Source of the DNA: Bacteroidaceae bacterium
Lineage (GTDB): Bacteria; Bacteroidota; Bacteroidia; Bacteroidales; Bacteroidaceae
Assembly: GCA_024684455.1 (NCBI GenBank)
Contig: JAIKWU010000046.1
Span: 1 to 42,524, forward strand
Length of the DNA: 42,524 bases
Direction of reading: 5' to 3'
This document shows positions 35,464 through 42,524 of this stretch, one piece after another (within the stretch, counting starts at the first letter, position 1; the number at the start of each line of letters is the position of its first letter). The position numbers and the translations under genes are program-made. The notes below the pieces were generated by a model that was not told the DNA's origin, made no database searches, and was given only the letters and a program-made list of their open reading frames with translations.

Positions 35464-38400
35464 CTACTCAAGCGTCACGCTGAGACCGAGTCCGCGAAGT
35501 TCGTGGAGCAGTACGTTGAGCGATTCGGGAATGCCCGGGGTCGGCATCGTGTCGCCCTTGACGATGGCTTCGTAAGCCTTCGAGCGGCCTGTCACGTCGT
35601 CTGACTTGATGGTAAGGATTTCCTGAAGCACATGGGAAGCACCAAATGCCTCAAGTGCCCATACCTCCATCTCACCAAAACGCTGTCCACCGAACTGAGC
35701 CTTACCACCAAGCGGCTGCTGAGTGATGAGCGAGTACGGACCGATAGAACGTGCGTGCATCTTGTCCTCAACCATGTGACCCAGTTTCAGCATGTAGGTC
35801 ACACCCACCGTAGCGGGCTGGTCGAACCGAAGGCCCGTTTCACCATTGTAGAGGTAAGTACGCCCGTAACGAGGCAGACCAGCCTTGTCGGTCCATTCGC
35901 AGAGGTCTTCGAGGTGGGCACCGTCAAAAATTGGCGTTGCGAACTTCACACCCAACTTCTGACCGGCAGCACCCAATACAGCCTCAAAAATCTGGCCGAT
36001 GTTCATTCGAGAAGGCACACCAAGCGGGTTCAGAACGATGTCAACTGGCGTGCCATCCTCAAGGAACGGCATGTCTTCCTGACGAACCACCTTCGACACG
36101 ATACCCTTGTTTCCGTGACGACCGGCCATCTTATCGCCGACACCAATTTTACGCTTCTTGGCAATGTAAACCTTTGCCATCTGGATGATGCCCGAGGGTA
36201 GTTCGTCACCAATCGTGAGAGCAAACTTCTTGCGTTTCAGTTCGGCATCCAGAATCTTGTATTTCTTCAGATAGTTGATGACCAGTTCGCGGATCAGCGT
36301 ATTGGAGTGCTCATCCTTCGTCCATCCACTCAGTTGGACAGATGTGTAGTCAAGGTTCTCAAGCGTAGCCTTGCTGAACTTAGCACCAGTTGGAATGATT
36401 TCTGCACCCATGTAGTCCTTGACTCCTTGCGATGTCTTTCCACGGGTCAACTTCTGCAACTTATCTATGAGAATAGCCTTGAAATCTTCCACCTTGTCCT
36501 GGAACTCAGCATCAATCTTCGGGAGTTCCTGACGGTCGCGATTCTTATCAGCACGCGTCTTGATGGCCTTCGAAAAGAGTTTCTTGTCGATGACTACACC
36601 ACTGAGCGACGGCGTAGCCTTGAGTGAAGCGTCTTTCACATCGCCAGCCTTGTCGCCGAAGATGGCACGGAGCAGTTTCTCCTCTGGCGACGGGTCGGAC
36701 TCGCCCTTCGGCGTAATCTTACCAATCAGAATGTCACCAGGTTCGATGCGAGCACCCACACGAACAATACCATTTTCGTCGAGGTCCTTTGTGGCATCCT
36801 CGCTCACGTTCGGGATGTCCGAGGTCAACTCCTCGACACCACGCTTTGTCTCACGTACTTCAAGTGCAAACTCATCGACGTGAACAGATGTCAGAATGTC
36901 TTCACGGACGACACGCTCGTTCAGCACAATGGCATCTTCGTAGTTGTAACCCTTCCAAGGCATGTAAGCCACAAGCAGGTTGCGACCAAGAGCCAACTCA
37001 CCGTCGGCTGTAGCATAACCTTCAGTCAGGATGTCGCCCTTCTTCACTCGCTGTCCACGCTCACAAAGCGGACGCAGGTCGATGGTCATGTTCTGGTTCG
37101 TGCGGCGGAATTTCGGTAACTTATACTCTTTGACAGCAGGCTCGAAACTTACAAACTCCTCGTCTTCAGTACGGTCGTAGAGAATACGAATCGTCGTCGC
37201 ATCAACATATTCGACAACACCATCGCCTTCGGCGGTAATCATCGTGCGAGAATCTTCGCACACCTGACGCTCGATGCCGGTGCCAACAATCGGAGCCTCT
37301 GTGCGGAGCAAAGGTACAGCCTGACGCATCATGTTCGATCCCATGAGTGCACGGTGGGCGTCATCGTGTTCCAGGAAAGGAATAAGGGCAGCAGCAATAG
37401 AAGCAATCTGCTGAGGAGCCACATCGACCAGGTTCACCTGTGCTGGCGGAACCACGGGATAGTCGGCATCCTTACGGCACTTAACCACCTTACGGATGAA
37501 GTGGCCGTCCTCGGTCAACGGAGCATTACCCTGACCGATAATCAGACCTTCTTCCTCCTCTGCCGACATATAGACAATGTGATCGGGGTTAATATCGACC
37601 ACGCTGTCCTCTACCTTACGGTATGGAGTCTCAATGAAGCCGAGACTATTGATCTTTGCATATACGCAAAGAGAAGAAATCAGACCGATGTTCGGACCTT
37701 CAGGCGACTCAATCGGGCACAGACGGCCATAGTGAGTGTAGTGAACGTCACGAACTTCGAAGCCAGCACGTTCACGAGACAGACCGCCAGGACCGAGGGC
37801 TGACAGACGACGTTTGTGCGTAATCTCAGCCAGAGGGTTGGTCTGATCCATGAACTGTGAAAGAGCGTTCGTACCGAAGAAAGAATTGATAACGGAAGAA
37901 ATCGTCTTCGCGTTTATCAGGTCGGTCGGAGTGAACACCTCATTGTCGCGTACATTCATGCGTTCGCGGATGGTGCGGCTCATACGTGCCAAACCTATGG
38001 CGAACTGATTAGAGAGTTGTTCGCCGACGGTACGCACGCGGCGGTTGCTCAAATGGTCAATATCATCGACGACTGCCTTTGAGTTAGCCAGTTCGACAAG
38101 ATACTTGATAATTTCAATAATGTCTTCCTTCGTCAGGACACGCACATCGGGGTCGGTGTCAAGGCCCAACTTCTTATTGATGCGATAACGGCCCACATCG
38201 CCCAAGTCGTAACGCTTCTCCGAGAAGAAAAGATTGTTGATGACTTCGCGAGCGCTTGCGTCATCTGCAGGGTCTGCATTACGCAACTGACGGTAAATAT
38301 AGACGACAGCCTCTTTTTCAGAGTTGCTAGGGTCTTTCTGAAGTGTATTGAAAATAATGGAATAATCAGAAGTGTTCGATTCGTCGTGATGCACAAGAAT

Positions 38401-39273
38401 GTACTCGACACCCGTATCGAGAATCATCTGAATATGTTCTTCCTCGAGGACGGTCTCGCGGTCGATAATCATTTCATTGCGCTCAATCGAAACAACTTCA
38501 CCAGTTTCCTCATCCACAAAGTCCTCAAGCCAGGACTTCAGGACACGAGCAGCCAACTTACGGCCCAGCATCTTTTTCAGGTTGGCCTTCGTTGCTTTCA
38601 CCTCCTCTGCAAGGTTGAAAATACGCAGGATGTCTTTATCCGATTCAAAACCGATGGCACGAAGCAACGTCGTTACAGGAAGTTTTTTCTTACGATCGAT
38701 ATAAGCATACATCACGTCGTTGATGTCGGTCGCAAACTCAATCCACGAACCCTTGAAAGGAATGATTCGGGCTGAGAACAATGGCGTACCATTGGCATGG
38801 ACGCTGGAACCAAAAAATACACCAGGAGAACGGTGCAACTGAGAAACAACGACACGCTCTGCTCCGTTGATGACAAACGTTCCGTTGTCAGTCATGTAAG
38901 GAATGGGACCCAGGAACACGTCCTGAATGACAGTGTCAAAGTCCACATGGTCGGGGTCGTCGCACGTCAGTTTCAGTTTAGCCTTGAGCGGAACACTATA
39001 GGTTAGGCCACGCTCCAAACACTCCTCAATGGAATAACGAGGGGCGTCAATGTAATAATCCAAGAACTTGAGTTCAAAGTTGTTGCGAGTATCCTGAATC
39101 GGGAAATTCTCGGCAAACACCTTGTAGAGTCCGTCGTTCTTACGCTTCTCCGGCGGCGTGTCCAACTGGAGAAAGTCACGGAATGACTTTAATTGTACGT
39201 CGAGAAAGTCAGGATATGGCACCGGATTCTTGACGCTCGAAAAGTCAACTCGATTGTTTACGATTTTTGACAT
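35464..39273 (-). CDS. rpoB: DNA-directed RNA polymerase beta subunit
   Basis: A 1269-residue subunit of RNA polymerase. The rifampicin pocket reads [20 protein letters not shown] then SALGPGGL; the positions equivalent to E. coli D516, H526 and S531 are the susceptible residues. Downstream are [72 protein letters not shown] and the typical C-terminal [11 protein letters not shown]. The start at 39273 ([17 protein letters not shown]) is usual for the phylum. It is downstream of rplL, separated by 154 bases containing a hairpin that probably tunes transcription from the ribosomal genes into the polymerase genes. Confidence 0.98.
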   Translation of the reverse strand: MSKIVNNRVDFSSVKNPVPYPDFLDVQLKSFRDFLQLDTPPEKRKNDGLYKVFAENFPIQDTRNNFELKFLDYYIDAPRYSIEECLERGLTYSVPLKAKLKLTCDDPDHVDFDTVIQDVFLGPIPYMTDNGTFVINGAERVVVSQLHRSPGVFFGSSVHANGTPLFSARIIPFKGSWIEFATDINDVMYAYIDRKKKLPVTTLLRAIGFESDKDILRIFNLAEEVKATKANLKKMLGRKLAARVLKSWLEDFVDEETGEVVSIERNEMIIDRETVLEEEHIQMILDTGVEYILVHHDESNTSDYSIIFNTLQKDPSNSEKEAVVYIYRQLRNADPADDASAREVINNLFFSEKRYDLGDVGRYRINKKLGLDTDPDVRVLTKEDIIEIIKYLVELANSKAVVDDIDHLSNRRVRTVGEQLSNQFAIGLARMSRTIRERMNVRDNEVFTPTDLINAKTISSVINSFFGTNALSQFMDQTNPLAEITHKRRLSALGPGGLSRERAGFEVRDVHYTHYGRLCPIESPEGPNIGLISSLCVYAKINSLGFIETPYRKVEDSVVDINPDHIVYMSAEEEEGLIIGQGNAPLTEDGHFIRKVVKCRKDADYPVVPPAQVNLVDVAPQQIASIAAALIPFLEHDDAHRALMGSNMMRQAVPLLRTEAPIVGTGIERQVCEDSRTMITAEGDGVVEYVDATTIRILYDRTEDEEFVSFEPAVKEYKLPKFRRTNQNMTIDLRPLCERGQRVKKGDILTEGYATADGELALGRNLLVAYMPWKGYNYEDAIVLNERVVREDILTSVHVDEFALEVRETKRGVEELTSDIPNVSEDATKDLDENGIVRVGARIEPGDILIGKITPKGESDPSPEEKLLRAIFGDKAGDVKDASLKATPSLSGVVIDKKLFSKAIKTRADKNRDRQELPKIDAEFQDKVEDFKAILIDKLQKLTRGKTSQGVKDYMGAEIIPTGAKFSKATLENLDYTSVQLSGWTKDEHSNTLIRELVINYLKKYKILDAELKRKKFALTIGDELPSGIIQMAKVYIAKKRKIGVGDKMAGRHGNKGIVSKVVRQEDMPFLEDGTPVDIVLNPLGVPSRMNIGQIFEAVLGAAGQKLGVKFATPIFDGAHLEDLCEWTDKAGLPRYGRTYLYNGETGLRFDQPATVGVTYMLKLGHMVEDKMHARSIGPYSLITQQPLGGKAQFGGQRFGEMEVWALEAFGASHVLQEILTIKSDDVTGRSKAYEAIVKGDTMPTPGIPESLNVLLHELRGLGLSVTLE

Positions 39274-39369
39274 CTCTGTGATATTGTACGTTGATACTTA
39301 ATTATACGATGATAAGAGAGCCATTCAGCATCTCTTGACAAGCGGTATGTCTCCATGAAGACACAAAAA

Positions 39370-39402
39370 GGTTAAGAACCCTCTACCAGAGGATTCTTAA
39401 CC
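39370..39402 (-). terminator. Hairpin attenuator between rplL and rpoB
   Basis: GGTTAAGAA pairs with TTCTTAACC (39370-39378 and 39394-39402), extended by an inner CTCT/AGAG stem and a three-base loop. On the minus strand it is followed at once by a T run (39365-39369). This looks like a partial terminator that lowers rpoBC output relative to rplJL. Confidence 0.75.
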
Positions 39403-39427
39403 AAAAGGTATGTGTCAGGATGAGTGA

Positions 39428-39805
39428 TTACTTGACCTCAACCTCAGCGCCAGCAGCCTCGAGGGCAGCCTTTAGGGCGTCAGCAGTAGCCTTGTCAACA
39501 CCTTCCTTCACATTGGTAGGAGCAGCGTCAACGAGGTCCTTTGCTTCCTTCAGACCGAGACCACAAGACTCCTTCACAGCCTTAACGACTTGGAGTTTTG
39601 CAGCACCTGCGCTCTTCAGAACAACATCGAACGATGTCTTTTCCTCAGCAGCGGCTTCGCCACCTGCAGCAGGACCAGCAGCAACAGCAACAGCTGCAGC
39701 GGCGGGCTCGATTCCATACTCTTCCTTGAGGAGAGCCTTCAGTTCACTTACTTCCTTTACTGTCAAATTAACTAATTCTTCAGCAATAGCTTTAATGTCT
39801 GCCAT
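39428..39805 (-). CDS. rplL: 50S ribosomal protein L7/L12
   Basis: A 125-residue stalk protein that recruits translation factors to the ribosome. The N-terminal dimerisation part ([22 protein letters not shown]) is joined by a flexible alanine- and glycine-rich hinge (about 35-52) to the C-terminal factor-binding domain ([53 protein letters not shown]). The length is normal. It is followed by the rplL-rpoB attenuator hairpin. Confidence 0.98.
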   Translation of the reverse strand: MADIKAIAEELVNLTVKEVSELKALLKEEYGIEPAAAAVAVAAGPAAGGEAAAEEKTSFDVVLKSAGAAKLQVVKAVKESCGLGLKEAKDLVDAAPTNVKEGVDKATADALKAALEAAGAEVEVK

Positions 39806-39875
39806 TTTTTCGTAATTTTTAATGGTTATTGTTTTTGTTTTAATTCTTGTTTTGGAAATTAATTCCTACGCCATA

Positions 39876-40397
39876 TTAAGCGTTTTTCGCTTCAATTGCA
39901 TCGAGGAGACCATGGATGGACGTACCGCCGTCTATAGCGGACAGAACACCATTGATAGGACCTTCGAGAGCAGCAACAACCTCGGCAATGAGTTCGTTCT
40001 TGCTCTTGATGGCACAGAGAGCATCAAGGTTCTCAGCGCCTACGTAGATGCTTTCCTCAGCATAAGCAGCCTTCAGTGACGGCTTGTCGCCATTTGCCTT
40101 GGCAAACTTCTTAATGAGTTTCGCAGGTACGTTTGCCGTCTGGCAGAACATGACACCGGTGACACCCTTAAGGCAGGGAACCAATGCACTGTAATCGCCA
40201 TCCAATTTCTCAAGTGCCTTCTCAAACAGAGTGTTCTTCACAACCTGAAGTTTTACTTCCTGCTTGAAGCACTCGCGACGAAGAGCACTGGTCGTTGCGC
40301 TGTCGAGGGCAGTGACGTCAACGAGGTAGAAATGAGCGTACTCGTTGAGGGTCTCTACGAATTGATTGATAAGTAAGCTTTTATCTTCTTTCTTCAT
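39876..40397 (-). CDS. rplJ: 50S ribosomal protein L10
   Basis: A 173-residue protein that anchors L7/L12 dimers to the ribosome. It begins MKKEDKSLLINQFVETL and has the family's TSALRRECFKQEVKLQVVKNTL segment for binding 23S RNA, plus a C-terminal helix for L7/L12. A leader of 17 bases separates it from rplA. In many bacteria L10 with L7/L12 represses its own message; no L10 site can be pointed to here. Confidence 0.96.
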   Translation of the reverse strand: MKKEDKSLLINQFVETLNEYAHFYLVDVTALDSATTSALRRECFKQEVKLQVVKNTLFEKALEKLDGDYSALVPCLKGVTGVMFCQTANVPAKLIKKFAKANGDKPSLKAAYAEESIYVGAENLDALCAIKSKNELIAEVVAALEGPINGVLSAIDGGTSIHGLLDAIEAKNA

Positions 40398-40414
40398 GAT
40401 TTCTCTATTTTGGA

Positions 40415-41107
40415 TTATTCAACAGATTTCGGGTCAATCTTGACACCTTTACTCATTGTAGTTGAAAGATAAATGCTCTTGATATAGGTGCCCTTTGCAG
40501 TGGCAGGCTTCAACTTGATAATCGTATTGATGAATTCCTGGGCGTTCTCTTTAATCTTCTCAGCGTCGAACGACACCTTTCCGATTGAAGCGTGAACGAT
40601 ACCAGTCTTGTCAACCTTGAAGTCAATCTTACCCTGCTTCACTTCACGGACAGCCTTCGCAACGTCCATGGTTACAGTACCACTTTTAGGGTTAGGCATG
40701 AGGCCACGAGGACCGAGCACACGACCCAGGGCACCGATTTTACCCATGCACGACGGCATCGTGATGATGACATCGACATCGGTCCAACCACCCTTGATCT
40801 TCTCAATATACTCGTCAAGACCTACATAGTCAGCACCGGCTTCCTTTGCTTCAGTCTCCTTGTCGGAAGTGCAAAGGCAAAGCACGCGTACTTCCTTACC
40901 TGTTCCGTTGGGAAGTGACACCACGCCACGAACCATCTGATTTGCCTTGCGGGGGTCAACACCCAGTCGCATATCGATATCAACCGAAGCATCAAACTTC
41001 GTGAAGGTGATTTCCTTCACCAAAGCCGAAGCCTCACTTAAAGTGTAGGCCTTCCCTGCTTCAATCTTATCAGCAACTAATTTCTGGTTTTTTGTCAGTT
41101 TACTCAT
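40415..41107 (-). CDS. rplA: 50S ribosomal protein L1
   Basis: A 230-residue protein of the L1 stalk, which binds 23S rRNA near the E site. Clear signatures are [63 protein letters not shown] and the final TKGTY-like [23 protein letters not shown]1 commonly represses translation of the rplKA message; a binding site was not identified. It starts 19 bases after rplK ends. Confidence 0.98.
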   Translation of the reverse strand: MSKLTKNQKLVADKIEAGKAYTLSEASALVKEITFTKFDASVDIDMRLGVDPRKANQMVRGVVSLPNGTGKEVRVLCLCTSDKETEAKEAGADYVGLDEYIEKIKGGWTDVDVIITMPSCMGKIGALGRVLGPRGLMPNPKSGTVTMDVAKAVREVKQGKIDFKVDKTGIVHASIGKVSFDAEKIKENAQEFINTIIKLKPATAKGTYIKSIYLSTTMSKGVKIDPKSVE

Positions 41108-41126
41108 AATTCTTTGAAGATTTTAG

Positions 41127-41564
41127 TTATCCAGGGAAATCGCCTTTCACTTTGATACCCATACTACGCGCTGTACCAGCAACCATGCGCATGGCTGATT
41201 CAATGGTAAAGCAATTCAAATCAGGCATCTTATCTTCTGCGATAGCCTTGATTTCATCCCAGGTTACTTCTGCTACCTTCGAGCGGTTAGGTTCCGAAGA
41301 ACCTTTCTTGGCCTTCGAGATTTCCAAGAGCTGCACGGCAGCAGGAGAAGTCTTGATGACGAAATCGAATGACTTATCAGCATAGTAAGTGATAACGACA
41401 GGCAATACCTTGCCGGCCTTATCCTGAGTTCTGGCGTTGAACTGCTTGCAAAAATCCATGATATTGATACCCTTGGAACCAAGAGCTGGTCCCACTGGAG
41501 GTGATGGATTTGCAGCGCCACCTTTAATCTGTAATTTGATTAATCCAGCAACTTCTTTTGCCAT
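41127..41564 (-). CDS. rplK: 50S ribosomal protein L11
   Basis: A 145-residue protein of the GTPase-associated centre. The N-terminal domain has [21 protein letters not shown] and [15 protein letters not shown]. The C-terminal RNA-binding domain has [23 protein letters not shown] and ends in a [15 protein letters not shown] pattern. The length is normal. It follows nusG after 59 bases. Confidence 0.98.
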   Translation of the reverse strand: MAKEVAGLIKLQIKGGAANPSPPVGPALGSKGINIMDFCKQFNARTQDKAGKVLPVVITYYADKSFDFVIKTSPAAVQLLEISKAKKGSSEPNRSKVAEVTWDEIKAIAEDKMPDLNCFTIESAMRMVAGTARSMGIKVKGDFPG

Positions 41565-41623
41565 TTTTGTTCTTAATTTTATTGATTAACACGATAAAAG
41601 AATAATGCAGCGTAACATCAACA

Positions 41624-42166
41624 TTATTCCTTTTCAACTTGTCCATAACTGAGCTCGAGCGGTGTCACACGCCCGAAAATCTTAACCGACACCTTGAGTT
41701 TCTGTTTGTCAGAGTTCACTTCTTCAACCACTCCATTGAAACCACTGAAAGGTCCATCAACCACGCGGACTGATTCGCCTACCAGATAGTCTATCTGCAG
41801 TGTCTGAGAAACGTCCTCCGAGCCTGCATCAACACCGAGCATACGATTGATTTCTGCCTGACGAAGGGGAGACGGATTGTCTGTTCCGCCAAGGAATCCG
41901 AGCACGCCTGGGGTATTGCGAAGCATGTGAGGGATTTCGCCGATGAGCATTGCCTCTACCAACACGTAGCCTGGAAGCATATTCACTTCCTTGACGACAC
42001 GCTTATTACGTACCATCTGTTCAACTCGTTTGATAGGGATAAGCACTTGAGGTACGTACTTTTCATAGTGGTGGTTCTTCATGTCAAGTTCGATGTATTC
42101 CTTGACTTTCTGTTCCTTTCCACTGATGGCTTTCAGTACATACCAATGCATTTCTTTCACTTCCAT
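41624..42166 (-). CDS. nusG: Transcription termination/antitermination protein NusG
   Basis: A 180-residue RNA polymerase elongation factor. The NGN domain starts [20 protein letters not shown] and includes [12 protein letters not shown] and the FLGG motif after NTPGVLG. The C-terminal KOW domain has [22 protein letters not shown] and [22 protein letters not shown]. The start is taken at 42166 ([11 protein letters not shown]); the ATG at 42151 (MHWYVL) is an alternative. It starts 15 bases after secE ends, in the usual secE-nusG pair. Confidence 0.97.
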   Translation of the reverse strand: MEVKEMHWYVLKAISGKEQKVKEYIELDMKNHHYEKYVPQVLIPIKRVEQMVRNKRVVKEVNMLPGYVLVEAMLIGEIPHMLRNTPGVLGFLGGTDNPSPLRQAEINRMLGVDAGSEDVSQTLQIDYLVGESVRVVDGPFSGFNGVVEEVNSDKQKLKVSVKIFGRVTPLELSYGQVEKE

Positions 42167-42181
42167 GTCTCTTCCCTCCTT

Positions 42182-42379
42182 TTAGTTAAAGAGTGAATAA
42201 ACAAGTTTCATGAACTGCTCGAACACGGAATCCATCGCGAAGACAATCAAGGCGATGATGATGGAAGCTGTTAAAACCATCACCGCACTGCTTGTCAACT
42301 CTTTTCTTGTTGGCCAAGTCACCTTGTGAACAAGTTCATCGTAGGATTCTTTGCAATATGTAATAACACTTTTGAACAT
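42182..42379 (-). CDS. secE: Protein translocase subunit SecE
   Basis: A 65-residue inner membrane protein that clamps SecY in the protein export channel. It has the short single-span form: an amphipathic segment with ESYDELVHKVTWPTRKELTSS (the conserved TWPTR motif) and one membrane helix (VMVLTASIIIALIVFAMDSV). It sits between tRNA-Trp and nusG, the usual Bacteroidetes arrangement. Confidence 0.95.
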   Translation of the reverse strand: MFKSVITYCKESYDELVHKVTWPTRKELTSSAVMVLTASIIIALIVFAMDSVFEQFMKLVYSLFN

Positions 42380-42394
42380 AATTCAAACTTTTTG

Positions 42395-42467
42395 CACGGG
42401 AAGAGAGGCTCGAACTCCCGACACCTGGTTTTGGAGACCAGTGCTCTGCCAACTGAGCTATTCCCGT
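42395..42467 (-). tRNA. trnW: tRNA-Trp (CCA anticodon)
   Basis: Read on the minus strand, the acceptor arms ACGGGAA and TTCCCGT pair fully. The D arm begins TAGCTCAGTTGG. The anticodon stem CTGGT/ACCAG encloses the loop CTCCAAA, giving CCA for tryptophan. The T loop is TTCGAGC, and the discriminator base is G, as expected for tRNA-Trp. The terminal CCA is not encoded. Confidence 0.96.
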
Positions 42468-42473
42468 GGATAA

Positions 42474-42509
42474 GTTGGCTCTCCGATTGAAACCAATCAA
42501 AGAGCCAAC
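42474..42509 (-). other. Hairpin upstream of tRNA-Trp
   Basis: GTTGGCTCT (42474-42482) pairs with AGAGCCAAC (42501-42509), with an inner GATTG/CAATC stem. No T run follows on the minus strand. It may be the end of the gene beyond the window (often tuf in this cluster) or an RNA processing site. Confidence 0.5.
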
Positions 42510-42524
42510 CATTGATTGTATTTC

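Overview
The window reads as a chromosomal segment from a member of the Bacteroidales, most like Prevotella or a close relative. Four things point there. Several promoters match the Bacteroidetes -33 TTTG / -7 TAnnTTTG pattern with 19-20 bases between the boxes. Three giant secreted proteins end in type IX secretion (T9SS) type A-like C-terminal signals. One regulator combines a two-component-type propeller, a Y_Y_Y domain and an AraC HTH. The ribosomal and polymerase genes lie in the order trnW-secE-nusG-rplKAJL-rpoBC. The genus is an inference from style, not from a database match.

Left part (1-11.5 kb): a YpfJ-type zinc metallopeptidase is followed by two tandem paralogous cassettes. Each cassette has a very large secreted multidomain protein with a DNase I-like endonuclease/exonuclease/phosphatase (EEP) domain, then a 61-63 residue peptide gene, then a terminator with the same stem. 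The 3' ends of the two cassettes are almost identical although the main proteins have diverged. This is the best candidate for something undescribed.

Middle part (11.5-31 kb): pnp is on the minus strand with a long leader rich in nested inverted repeats. Next comes a membrane-anchored propeller/AraC regulator with no kinase or receiver domain, divergent from a secreted protein with a metzincin-like zinc motif. After that are a DUF5686-like outer membrane barrel, an L-rhamnose mutarotase gene, a DUF805 membrane protein, a Cu/Zn-efflux-type permease overlapping a Fur-family regulator, a GH51 arabinofuranosidase and the translationally coupled proline genes proBA. Two arrays of a 22-bp-period palindromic repeat lie next to the DUF5686-like gene and in the predicted proB leader. 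A different palindromic repeat sits in frame inside the permease gene.

Right part (31-42.5 kb): the housekeeping cluster, all on the minus strand, is tRNA-Trp, secE, nusG, rplK, rplA, rplJ, rplL, rpoB and rpoC. A hairpin followed by T residues between rplL and rpoB probably acts as an attenuator. proA and rpoC converge on a shared bidirectional terminator.

All assignments come from reading motifs and architecture by eye. Domain names without a clear motif are given as resemblance only.
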